From Bacillota bacterium (GTDB lineage: Bacteria > Bacillota_I > Bacilli_A > Acholeplasmatales > Acholeplasmataceae), in contig JAHISX010000040.1 of NCBI GenBank assembly GCA_018817915.1, positions 1 through 52,135 of the forward strand: a DNA stretch of 52,135 bases, given 5' to 3'. Below are positions 10,266 to 18,685 of the stretch, one piece after another. A program made the translations under genes and the position numbers. The stretch's first letter is position 1. Each line of letters starts with the position of its first letter. The notes below the pieces were generated by a model, which ran no database searches, was not told where the DNA came from, and was given only the letters and a program-made list of their open reading frames with translations.

Positions 10266-11342
10266 TTATGCCATTGTTATTGCATCCGTTGGACACTTAG
10301 TCACACATAGGCCACATTCAAAACATTTATTTGGATCGAATGAAATCTTATCTTCCATAGTTATTGCGAAATATGGGCAAACATGAACACAGATGTTACA
10401 TTTAATACATTTATCTTCAATAAGTGATGGCACATTTGCTTTATATTTAACATTGTTGGATAGCGATGTGTTTATCACTTCTTCTATACTTGCAAAGCCA
10501 TATGCTTCTAAACGTTTTGGAAGATCACTAATAATCTTCGCATATAATTGTTTTCCTTTAATAAGTGCCCCAGAAAGCATTTGAACCCCAGAAGCACCAG
10601 CGAGTAAGAATTCAATAACATCATCTGCTGATTGAATACCACCAACACCTATGACAGTTAAGGTAGGCTCAGCTTTCTTAATTGCATAAACAGTTGCTAG
10701 TGCAAGATTTTTGATGACTGGACCACTTGTCCATACGAATCCTGATTCATTGCCATAAAGAATTGATCTTGTTTCAATATCAATTTTCATCGTTGGTCCT
10801 AAGGAGTTAATCGCGACAATACCATTTGCTCCATTTTCTTTAATCATTCTAGCAAATTCTGCTGGATTAGGAATATGTGGACTAATTTTCATATAAAAAG
10901 GCTTCTTCGTATGACTTCTAATCATTTTTACTGTTTCAGCAATCACTGATAGATCTGTACCAACATAATGTGTTGATACTTCAAAGGCATCAGCAAAAGG
11001 ATCAAGTAACGGAATTAAGATTTCCATATCGTCCTTAGAATATCCAACGCTGATGATGAGTGGTCTATCTTTTTCTTTCTGATACTCAGGCAAAAATTCT
11101 TCAATCCACTTTTCTATAGAGTGTTCACTCCAAAGCTCACTATTCATCACATACTGTTTATCACCATAGATACATGGTTTTGGTATATGAGGTTCTTTCG
11201 TTGAAATTGTTTTGGTTACAACAGCACCACATCCAGCATTTTTCATAAATAATAGTTTTTCTGTATCACCTACAAGTGGTCCAGAAGCTGGCATCAGTGG
11301 ATTTTCTAAGACTAATCCATCAAACGTTGTTTTTAAATTCAT
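10266..11342 (-). CDS. PreA-like dihydroorotate/dihydropyrimidine dehydrogenase-fold protein with 2x[4Fe-4S]
   Basis: A 358-residue protein. Residues 1-295 form an FMN-binding TIM barrel of the dihydroorotate/dihydropyrimidine dehydrogenase family, with NPLMPASGP at 14-22, KTIST at 44-48, MKISPH at 151-156, NGIVAINS at 173-180 and IGVGGI at 231-236. Two 4Fe-4S motifs follow: Cys 312, 315, 318, 322 and Cys 340, 343, 346, 350. The usual substrate loop (N-x-S-C-P, as in E. coli PreA NFSCP) is replaced by EVSTHYVGTD at 121-130, so the normal catalytic Cys is missing. No PreT-like NADH partner is nearby. It overlaps ssnA by four bases. Inferred: a ferredoxin-linked reductase for a purine ring intermediate, filling the ygfK position. 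Confidence 0.82.
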   Translation of the reverse strand: MNLKTTFDGLVLENPLMPASGPLVGDTEKLLFMKNAGCGAVVTKTISTKEPHIPKPCIYGDKQYVMNSELWSEHSIEKWIEEFLPEYQKEKDRPLIISVGYSKDDMEILIPLLDPFADAFEVSTHYVGTDLSVIAETVKMIRSHTKKPFYMKISPHIPNPAEFARMIKENGANGIVAINSLGPTMKIDIETRSILYGNESGFVWTSGPVIKNLALATVYAIKKAEPTLTVIGVGGIQSADDVIEFLLAGASGVQMLSGALIKGKQLYAKIISDLPKRLEAYGFASIEEVINTSLSNNVKYKANVPSLIEDKCIKCNICVHVCPYFAITMEDKISFDPNKCFECGLCVTKCPTDAITMA

Positions 11343-12646
11343 GACTTCACCTCGTTATTGATTCTTTCCCAAAGCTTTTGAGCATACTGACTTGCTTCTT
11401 GATATTTAGAAATCAGTGGATCACTTACTTCATAATTAGTTACTATTTGTTTCCCAGCAATATAAACATGTTTTGGTTTAAAGCTGTGAAATAATCCGAA
11501 GAATAAGTGGCCTAAAGCATTGTCTTGATTGATTGGCGTTGGTGGTATATAAGGAACCATTAATAAATCTGCTTCATAACCTTTTTGAATCTTACCTAAA
11601 TGGGTACCTAAAATTTGGTTTGTATATAGATATGTATCTTCAATCATTTTTTTCAATTCGCCTAATCCAAATAGGTTAGGTGTTTGATCAAGTAAGTGAG
11701 TTGCGTAATAAAGACTCAAATATTCAGTTGTGATCGCTGATGAGATACCATCATTTCCTACGATTACTGGAATACCATGTTCTCTAAATCTCTTGAGTGG
11801 GGGTACACCAACACTATTGTTCATATTCGATGAGAAATTGACTGCTATTACACAGTCTTTGTCCTTAATGATCTTCAATTCATCGTCATCGACATAAATG
11901 GCATGAGCGATGATGCTATGTTTATTAAGTAAACCGTGACGGTTTAACCTGTTTAATATGCGCTCTTTATATTTTTCCTGAGAATCTTTTTCGTCCATAA
12001 CACTTTCGGCAACGTGAATATGGATTGGCATATCTCCTAAAGAATTTTTTACTTTCTTTAATGTTTGTTCTGATAAGCTCATCGATGCATGTAAACCAAA
12101 TAATCCTGCTGTGAAGGGTGAACGATAATCCTTATGGAAGGCTACGTTTTCTTCAATCGCTTTTTCAACATCAAAACGATCGCTTGTTTCAAATGCAAAA
12201 ATCCCTCTTAAATGTACATCATCACAAACAGCTTTTTTTAATGCCTCAAGTGTACCTGTGATATCTATGCCACTTGCGTGATGGTCAATCATTGTTGTGA
12301 CTCCGTTTTTAACATGGTCAACAGCACTAACTAATCCACTATAATAGGTTGTTTCTAAATTGATATTTCTATCAAGTTTCCACCATAATTGGTCCAAGAT
12401 GTCCTGAAAGTTTTCAGGATGAAATGGTACAGACATGCCACGGGCAAATGTTGAATAAATGTGGGTGTGCCCTGTTATAAGCCCAGGCAAAACTAAATGA
12501 TTAGCTCCGTCAATAATTTCATAACCTTGATCCTTAAATTGCTTCATTGGGCCAATTTCAATAATCTTTTCATCAAAGATTACAAAGCCTTGTTCAATGT
12601 ATGATTCAAAATCATAAATGCGTGCATGGATGATTGCTTTGATCAT
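11339..12646 (-). CDS. ssnA: SsnA-type amidohydrolase
   Basis: A 435-residue metal-dependent hydrolase of the chlorohydrolase/guanine deaminase type. The metal motif GHTHIYSTFARGM is at 59-71, HVAES near 210, an AHAIYVDDDEL stretch near 245 and VGNDGIS near 300. Length and the HTHIYSTFARGM motif match SsnA, a standard partner of ygeW and ygeY. It probably opens a purine-derived ring. I place the start at 12646, not further upstream, because AAGGAGGCGA stands 6-7 bases before this ATG and the start then overlaps the upstream stop as ATGA. Confidence 0.88.
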   Translation of the reverse strand: MIKAIIHARIYDFESYIEQGFVIFDEKIIEIGPMKQFKDQGYEIIDGANHLVLPGLITGHTHIYSTFARGMSVPFHPENFQDILDQLWWKLDRNINLETTYYSGLVSAVDHVKNGVTTMIDHHASGIDITGTLEALKKAVCDDVHLRGIFAFETSDRFDVEKAIEENVAFHKDYRSPFTAGLFGLHASMSLSEQTLKKVKNSLGDMPIHIHVAESVMDEKDSQEKYKERILNRLNRHGLLNKHSIIAHAIYVDDDELKIIKDKDCVIAVNFSSNMNNSVGVPPLKRFREHGIPVIVGNDGISSAITTEYLSLYYATHLLDQTPNLFGLGELKKMIEDTYLYTNQILGTHLGKIQKGYEADLLMVPYIPPTPINQDNALGHLFFGLFHSFKPKHVYIAGKQIVTNYEVSDPLISKYQEASQYAQKLWERINNEVKS

Positions 12647-13950
12647 TTGAAATCGCCTCCTTTGATCCACTTGCCAAGTCCCTCAATCAATTTGCCATCT
12701 TGTAGAACAAAATTTCCTCTAACCATTGTTGAAATAACCTTGCCAGATGTTGGCAAATTTTCATAAACAGAATAATCGCATGATCCATGATTACCATGAA
12801 CGCTTGTGCTCAAATCAGGTTGGAAAACAACCAAATCAGCATCATAACCTTCTTTGATTTCTCCTTTTGATTGTAAGCCTTGAGTATATGCAACTCTACT
12901 TGTCATTTTAGGAATTGCTTCATCACCTAAGTGATATCTCATGATACCTAGTGCATGTTCAATGCCACCAATACCAAGTGGTGTTTCTTTAAGAGTCTTT
13001 TGCTCTTTATCAGCTCTCATGAAGGCACAATGGTCAGTACCTATCGTATAAACAGCTTCTTGATATGTAAACATCATATCCTTTTCATGTGATGTTCTTA
13101 AAGGAGGTGCGAATGTATAGAGATATCCATCGTCTTGTTTTAAAACATCCGTTGTAAATGTAAAATATTGAGGACAGCTTTCAACAAAGAAATGAGTATT
13201 TATCATATCAGGATAGTTTTGAATTAATTTTTCTAATGTTTCTCCACTACTTAAATGAACCATATACATCCAACCACCCGTTTGTCTTGTAAACTCAGCA
13301 AGCTTCAAAGCCTCACTCATTTCACTAACTGTTGGTCTACTTGTTAATAAATCTCTATATGTAAACTTAGGATTTAAAACGATTAAATCGTCATTTTCAA
13401 TATGTGCCATAAGCAAAAAGTGATATTTTTTAGATAGCTCTAATAATTGAATAATCTCAGGATCATATGTTCTTCTATTAGAATCTGAATAGGTTGTAAA
13501 AAGCTTTAATGTATTCATGCCTAAAGCTTTCATCTTTTTCACAAATGCTTCTAAATCACCTTTAGGATTTTTAATACAAGCATGAAAATGATAATCAATA
13601 ACACTCTTTTTTGCTAATGACATCCGATGATTAAATGCTTTTTCCAAATCTTCAACGCAATCAACTGGTTCCAAAAAATCTACATATGAAGTTATGCCAC
13701 CATAAAGTGCAGCAACACTTCCAGAATAAAAGTCGTCCACTGATTTGATAAATCCTAAATCTAATTCAAAATGAACATGTGGATCGATGATACCAGGTAA
13801 AACTTCTAATCCTTTTAGGTCAATGGTAAGCGTTGCAGGCAAAAGTTCATCGCTGATTGCAGCAATCTTTTCATTTGTAATGTAAAGATTTGTTTCTTTC
13901 CATGTTTGATTAACGAATACTTTGCCATGAATCAATGCTTTATCGTACAT
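12643..13950 (-). CDS. Dihydropyrimidinase/hydantoinase-type cyclic amidohydrolase
   Basis: A 435-residue cyclic amidohydrolase. The metal set is complete: H58 and H60 in DPHVHFE, the likely carboxylated K149 in NTLKLF, H183 in AHIEND, H232 in VHLSS and D306 in GTDHCAF. This matches the D-hydantoinase/dihydropyrimidinase family, the hydA/hyuA member of uric acid clusters. It would hydrolyse a cyclic ureide (five- or six-membered) produced from the purine ring. The ATG is preceded by a GGAGG site. The downstream ssnA gene is coupled by an ATGA overlap, fitting two consecutive ring openings. Confidence 0.87.
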   Translation of the reverse strand: MYDKALIHGKVFVNQTWKETNLYITNEKIAAISDELLPATLTIDLKGLEVLPGIIDPHVHFELDLGFIKSVDDFYSGSVAALYGGITSYVDFLEPVDCVEDLEKAFNHRMSLAKKSVIDYHFHACIKNPKGDLEAFVKKMKALGMNTLKLFTTYSDSNRRTYDPEIIQLLELSKKYHFLLMAHIENDDLIVLNPKFTYRDLLTSRPTVSEMSEALKLAEFTRQTGGWMYMVHLSSGETLEKLIQNYPDMINTHFFVESCPQYFTFTTDVLKQDDGYLYTFAPPLRTSHEKDMMFTYQEAVYTIGTDHCAFMRADKEQKTLKETPLGIGGIEHALGIMRYHLGDEAIPKMTSRVAYTQGLQSKGEIKEGYDADLVVFQPDLSTSVHGNHGSCDYSVYENLPTSGKVISTMVRGNFVLQDGKLIEGLGKWIKGGDFK

Positions 13951-13965
13951 ATAGACCTCCTTGGA

Positions 13966-14439
13966 TTAAACGTTTATAACCTTGACATCCTTTAACTCAT
14001 AATGCTTAATAACTTCATCTAAATGGTCAATTCTTGTTGTGATGACTAAATCTAATTTAGAATCAATCATTTTTCTAAATATTTGATCATAACCGTAACC
14101 TCTTAATTCAAACACACCGATTTCATCCAAATAGATAGGTTCAATCTTTTCTTCAATTATTCTTTCTATTGATTTCTCAACCCAGCTTAGCGTGAAGAGA
14201 TTGATGAAGTATGGTCCTACTTTACCTGCGATTATAAAGCTTTCGGAAAAGTAGTTTTCGTGAAGCAACAATAATTTTTGTTCTTGTGTAGCAAGTCTAA
14301 TCGCAGTAAAGCTATGGACGTTACTTCCATCCATTTTTTTAATAGAAGCAAATCCATCACCTATTTTATGCTCGTGATAAAGTGCCTTTAATTTTGTTGT
14401 TTTACCTTCATTTATTTTCCCAGTAACGATGGTTATCAT
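13966..14439 (-). CDS. THEP1-like P-loop nucleoside triphosphatase
   Basis: A 157-residue P-loop protein. The Walker A motif GKINEGKTT is at 7-15 and the Walker B stretch IYLDEIG at 102-108 is followed by ELRG, the layout of the THEP1 (DUF265) nucleotide kinase/NTPase family. It starts inside the end of xdhC (32-base overlap), so it is tied to molybdenum hydroxylase maturation. E. coli has a different P-loop protein, YqeC, in the comparable place. Its role is unknown; nucleotide-driven cofactor insertion or cofactor precursor phosphorylation are possible. Confidence 0.75.
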   Translation of the reverse strand: MITIVTGKINEGKTTKLKALYHEHKIGDGFASIKKMDGSNVHSFTAIRLATQEQKLLLLHENYFSESFIIAGKVGPYFINLFTLSWVEKSIERIIEEKIEPIYLDEIGVFELRGYGYDQIFRKMIDSKLDLVITTRIDHLDEVIKHYELKDVKVINV

Positions 14440-15253
14440 CTATTGTCTCCCTCATATGTCTTTGACCTGATTTATTAAAATGTAGAGTCAAAATTTCTGC
14501 AGCAATTGAAATTGCAATATCTTCAGGAGCTCCACCCCCAAGATCTAATCCTATTGGAGAATAGAAATAACTCAAATCAATATCATTTCCAAATCTCTTA
14601 TAAGTCTCTTTTAAATAATCTTTCAATTTTTCAACCGAACATAACATACCAATATATTTAGGTTTAAGTTTCAATTCAATAATTTTATTAATGACATGAT
14701 AGTCATAAGCATGAGAAGGTGTGCAAACGACAACAAAACTATGATCTTTAATGCCTTTTTCTTCAATATATGGTGCAAAATGCTGATGAACGACTACATC
14801 GCCACCTTCAAATGCATCAACAATATCTTTTCTTTCATCAATGACTGTTAAATGAAAATTGAGTGGCTTTAAGACTTTCACTAAGGCTTGGCCAACATGG
14901 CCACCACCAAATATATATACGTAATTCTTAACACCTAAAAATTCATAGAATAAAGTGACTGTCCCACCACATACCATAGGTAGTGTTTTAGCTTCCGGTG
15001 TAACTTTACCTTTATCAAGTAAATATTTTTCAGTCAAATGTGTGCGACTCTTCAAAAGTTGTTTTGCTTTTTCAATGGCATAGTACTCTAAAGCACCTCC
15101 GCCAACCGTACCAAAAAACTCACCAGTTTCGATAACCAGCAATTTTTTACCTACTTCGACGGGTCCTTCTCCGTCTTTTCCAACAGCTGTAATCATCACC
15201 ATGTCTAATCCCATGGATTGATAATGAACAACTTTTGTGTATAAATCAATCAT
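14408..15253 (-). CDS. xdhC: XdhC/CoxI-family molybdenum hydroxylase maturation factor
   Basis: A 281-residue protein. The N-terminal XdhC domain has GTVGGG at 48-53 and MVCGG at 93-97; the C-terminal Rossmann domain has YIFGGGHVG at 113-121 and the final GLDLGGGAPEDIAISIAAEI stretch. XdhC proteins bind Moco, help its sulfuration and insert it into xanthine dehydrogenase-type enzymes. It serves one or both trimers of the operon. It is the usual 280-residue form and not the YqeB family. The gap to the upstream membrane gene is 36 bases. Confidence 0.92.
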   Translation of the reverse strand: MIDLYTKVVHYQSMGLDMVMITAVGKDGEGPVEVGKKLLVIETGEFFGTVGGGALEYYAIEKAKQLLKSRTHLTEKYLLDKGKVTPEAKTLPMVCGGTVTLFYEFLGVKNYVYIFGGGHVGQALVKVLKPLNFHLTVIDERKDIVDAFEGGDVVVHQHFAPYIEEKGIKDHSFVVVCTPSHAYDYHVINKIIELKLKPKYIGMLCSVEKLKDYLKETYKRFGNDIDLSYFYSPIGLDLGGGAPEDIAISIAAEILTLHFNKSGQRHMRETIDDNHRYWENK

Positions 15254-15289
15254 ACAATCATCTCTTTTCTTCTAAGGTGCAAGGATATA

Positions 15290-15919
15290 TTACAAATAAA
15301 CAGTAAGGAGTATAGCAAGAACAAATGTTGCTAGAGAAACTGCTAAATTAGGTTTAAATGTAAATTTGACTTTTTGGACGAAAGCCCAACGAACGCCATA
15401 TATAATACCTAATATTAAAGCTTCCATTAAACCTAGATAAACAACAAGTTCTAGCATTGCTGATGTGCTTACAAGTTGTGGGAAAGGAAATCCTGTAAGT
15501 GCATGATTTATTGCTATATTTGCCAAGAAGAGAAAGCGCCATGAAAATCCTACAAGTGCTAGTCCAGCGATTTTAGCTGCTACAGGTTTCTTTTCAATTA
15601 AAGGAATGAATACAACCATCACTAAGGATTGCAACATAATCGCAATCATTGGATTGTATGTTTTAATTGGAGGAAGTCCTGGTAAGAAAAAGTTAATTGC
15701 TTTAATGGTTGCTGCAATAGCAGCAACGTAAATCATTGCTGATTTTGATTTTGTATTTTGATAAGTAATAATCATTAAAGTTGCCGCAATAGGAAACATG
15801 ATACTACCAGATACTAATGGAGGTAAAAATTGTAAAACATATCCTAAAGTTGCTTCTAGTATGCCCCATACAGCGCCAAAGAATAAAACATAAACCCATA
15901 AACTTCTACTTTGCTTCAT
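15290..15919 (-). CDS. Six-helix integral membrane protein of unknown function
   Basis: A 209-residue, very hydrophobic protein with about six membrane segments and short loops. The first helix carries a GAVWGILEATLGY motif. Size and topology resemble S components of ECF transporters, but no signature allows a firm call. Its start overlaps the end of the Mo subunit gene by 14 bases, with GGAGAT upstream. It is the only membrane protein in the 20-kb purine operon, and no NCS2 or other purine permease is present, so a substrate-uptake role is a reasonable guess without direct support. Confidence 0.7.
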   Translation of the reverse strand: MKQSRSLWVYVLFFGAVWGILEATLGYVLQFLPPLVSGSIMFPIAATLMIITYQNTKSKSAMIYVAAIAATIKAINFFLPGLPPIKTYNPMIAIMLQSLVMVVFIPLIEKKPVAAKIAGLALVGFSWRFLFLANIAINHALTGFPFPQLVSTSAMLELVVYLGLMEALILGIIYGVRWAFVQKVKFTFKPNLAVSLATFVLAILLTVYL

Positions 15920-18236
15920 TTGAAATCTCCTTTTGTTTTAATTTTTGAATGCCTTCATATATTTTTTGTGGTGTGATTGGTAAGGTTTTAATTCTTACAC
16001 CTGTTGCATTATAAACTGCATTTGCTAATGCTGCAGGTGGTGTATCAATACCTATTTCACCTACTGATTTCGCCCCAAATGGACCTGATTCTTCATAACT
16101 TTCTGCAAATTCAGTTGTTAATTTATGAATATTTTTTGTTGTTGGTATATGGTAATTCAAGAATCCATTCGATAAAAGGCTTCCTTTGCTGCTATATTGA
16201 ACATCTTCGTATGCTGCCATACCAATACCTTGAACAATACCACCTTCAACTTGGCCTTGAGCTAGTTTAGGATTGATTGGTGTTCCACAATCAACGACAC
16301 TGACATAATCCAAAATATCATATTCGCCAGTTTCTTTATCCAATTCAATTGTGATAAATCCAGCCATAAAAGGTGGTGGTGATTTTGTTCCTACATAACT
16401 ACCTGTTGCAGTCAATTGTTTTTGATCTTCATTGTAGTAAAGTCTATTTGCTAAGTCTCTAAATGAAATTTCTTGATCTTTAGCCTTAAATGTAAATCCA
16501 TCAAACTCAACATATTTGAGTTCAACCTTAAGTGCATTAGCCGCTTCCTCAAGCAACATATTTTTCATGATTTTTGCTGCATTTAAAACTGCATTACCAG
16601 AAACATAGGTTGTGCTTGATGCATATGCTCCAGTATCAAATGGTGTTAAATCAGAATCAGATGAGTAGACGATGACTTTATCAACTGTTGTCATTAATTC
16701 TTCAGCAGCTATTTGAGCCAAAATGGTATCACTACCTTGTCCAATATCGGTTGCTCCAACCATTAAATTATAGAATCCATCATCATTGAGCTTAATTGTT
16801 GCTGCTCCCATATCAATATATGGAATCCCACTACCTTGCATGGCAATCGCCATGCCAACTGCTTTAACTTTACTATCTTTTATCTCTTTTCTTGGATAAA
16901 TATCCTTCCAATGAGATAATTCTAAACCTCTTTTCACACAAAAATCTAATTTGCATGACTCCATATTCATTGCTGTACCTTCGGTACCTTCACCCATAAT
17001 CGCAAAGATTGGTGAGGTTTCACCTTCAAGAATCATGTTTTTTTGTCTAAATAAGATAGGATCCATATCTAATTTTGCACATAGCATATCAACTGCGGAT
17101 TCGATAGCAAAATTACCCTGAATTGCTCCATACCCTCTAAAAGCTCCAGCTGATACATGATTTGTATAAACCACTTGGCCTGCAAAACGCACAGCATCTA
17201 CCTTGTTGTATAGTGGCAAGACTTTAGATCCGGCAACCATGAAAACAGTTAATGCATGTTCTCCATAAGCACCTGTGTCTGATAAGATGTAGCAATCAAT
17301 AGCTTTAAGAGTGCCATCTTTATCTGCACCTAGCTTGACATCAATACGCATTGGATGCCTTGTATATGATGATTCAAAAACTTCGCTTCTTGTATAATTA
17401 ATCTTTGAGGGTTTACCAGTTTTTAATGTGACTAAAGCAGCAAACATTTCACCATGAAGTGCTTGTTTACCTCCAAATCCTCCACCAACTCTTGGTTTGA
17501 TCACTCTAATTCGAGATAGAGGAACATCTAAGGTTTGTGATAAGATACGTCTCACATGAAATGGTGTTTGAGTTGATGTATAAAGCACCAATCTGTTTTG
17601 AAAGTCAATTCTCGCATTGACAGTATGAGGTTCCATCATGGCATGTGCTTGAGCTTGAGTATAAAAGGATTCTTCAATAACAACATCACATGACTTTAAA
17701 ACATCATCAACATTGCCAACATTCATTTCATATGATGCAGCAACATTCTTCTTAGGTAAGAATCCAATCGGAAACATTTCCAAAATGCCTTCTTCCGGAT
17801 GGATCACAGATTGATTTTCATAAGCTTTTTCGAAATCGAGTACAGGTTCTAACACTTCATATTCTACTTTGATTAAGTTTAGTGCTTGAACTGCAATCTT
17901 TTCAGATATCGCAGCAACACAGGCAACTTCATCACCAACATATCTGACATATTCGTCAAGAACAAATTTATCGTGAGGTGATGGTTCAGGATAACCTTGA
18001 CCAGCACGTGTAAATGATCTTTTAGGTACATCTTGATAAGTTAATACAATTTCAACACCATTAAGTTCTTTTGCTTGAGTTGTATCAATCGATTTAATTT
18101 TCGCAAACGCATGAGGACTTCTAAGTATTTTGATAATGAGTGCATTGGGATCTGCTAAATCATCTGAATAAGCAGGGCGTCCCATCATAATCCCTTTACC
18201 ATCTATAGATGGTGTCTTATGTTTGACTATTCTCAT
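15906..18236 (-). CDS. Molybdenum hydroxylase Mo-binding subunit, set 2
   Basis: A 776-residue molybdopterin subunit of the xanthine dehydrogenase family. The Mo-site loop GGGFGGKQ is at 251-258, AFRGYGAIQ at 365-373, DIGQGSDT near 515 and SVGEIG near 727. A Gln stands where set 1 and bovine xanthine oxidase have the purine-orienting Glu, while the Arg (R367) is kept; from memory E. coli XdhA also has Gln there. The two trimers therefore probably act on different purines or ring positions. I use the ATG at 18236, which overlaps the 2Fe-2S stop as ATGA. A longer reading adds 19 unrelated residues that overlap the upstream gene. Confidence 0.9.
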   Translation of the reverse strand: MRIVKHKTPSIDGKGIMMGRPAYSDDLADPNALIIKILRSPHAFAKIKSIDTTQAKELNGVEIVLTYQDVPKRSFTRAGQGYPEPSPHDKFVLDEYVRYVGDEVACVAAISEKIAVQALNLIKVEYEVLEPVLDFEKAYENQSVIHPEEGILEMFPIGFLPKKNVAASYEMNVGNVDDVLKSCDVVIEESFYTQAQAHAMMEPHTVNARIDFQNRLVLYTSTQTPFHVRRILSQTLDVPLSRIRVIKPRVGGGFGGKQALHGEMFAALVTLKTGKPSKINYTRSEVFESSYTRHPMRIDVKLGADKDGTLKAIDCYILSDTGAYGEHALTVFMVAGSKVLPLYNKVDAVRFAGQVVYTNHVSAGAFRGYGAIQGNFAIESAVDMLCAKLDMDPILFRQKNMILEGETSPIFAIMGEGTEGTAMNMESCKLDFCVKRGLELSHWKDIYPRKEIKDSKVKAVGMAIAMQGSGIPYIDMGAATIKLNDDGFYNLMVGATDIGQGSDTILAQIAAEELMTTVDKVIVYSSDSDLTPFDTGAYASSTTYVSGNAVLNAAKIMKNMLLEEAANALKVELKYVEFDGFTFKAKDQEISFRDLANRLYYNEDQKQLTATGSYVGTKSPPPFMAGFITIELDKETGEYDILDYVSVVDCGTPINPKLAQGQVEGGIVQGIGMAAYEDVQYSSKGSLLSNGFLNYHIPTTKNIHKLTTEFAESYEESGPFGAKSVGEIGIDTPPAALANAVYNATGVRIKTLPITPQKIYEGIQKLKQKEISNEAK

Positions 18237-18685
18237 TTGTGGTCCTCCAAATAACGCTTGATGGCTTTCAGTTGTGATTGGTACCCTGAGCATCTACATA
18301 GATTGCCAACAATGTAATTTTTTATATCTTCTTCTGATGGATCTTTGATCTCTTTTTTGAGTGCATGAATAGTTAAGGCTAAACCAGAGTTACAAAATCC
18401 ACATTGGTCTGCGCCTTCATCACCAAAATAATCACTAATATGTTCCACTTCTTTTTGGATGCCTTCAACTGTTGTAACCTCTTGTCCTTCGATTCTAGCT
18501 GTAAGTACTGAACAAGAAAGCACGGGTTTACCATCTAGTAAAACAGTGCAGACACCACAAGTTGATTCATTACAACCATTTTTTACACTCGTGATATGGT
18601 GACTTCTAAGTGTTTCTAGTAAATACTCTTCGGGTGAAACTTCAAACTCTCTATTTCTTCCATTTAAAATAAATGCTACTTTCAT
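18233..18685 (-). CDS. Molybdenum hydroxylase 2Fe-2S subunit, set 2
   Basis: A 150-residue iron-sulfur subunit. Cluster ligands are Cys 38, 43, 46 and 58 for the ferredoxin-type cluster, and Cys 95, 98, 130 and 132 for the helical cluster. All eight are present. It overlaps the FAD-subunit gene upstream and the Mo-subunit gene downstream by four bases each, so the trimer is made with coupled translation. The order FAD, 2Fe-2S, Mo here is the reverse of set 1. Confidence 0.93.
   Translation of the reverse strand: MKVAFILNGRNREFEVSPEEYLLETLRSHHITSVKNGCNESTCGVCTVLLDGKPVLSCSVLTARIEGQEVTTVEGIQKEVEHISDYFGDEGADQCGFCNSGLALTIHALKKEIKDPSEEDIKNYIVGNLCRCSGYQSQLKAIKRYLEDHK

Noticed and set aside
15354-15542. 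Overlapping frames inside the membrane-protein, Mo-subunit and hut genes
   Set aside because: These open frames lie in other registers of well-supported genes, have no ribosome sites and show no recognisable domains.
8154-18236. Selenium-dependent molybdenum hydroxylase system
   Set aside because: No YqeB-type protein, no ygfK and no selD or other selenium gene is present, and no in-frame TGA lies in the Mo subunits. XdhC here is the ordinary family.
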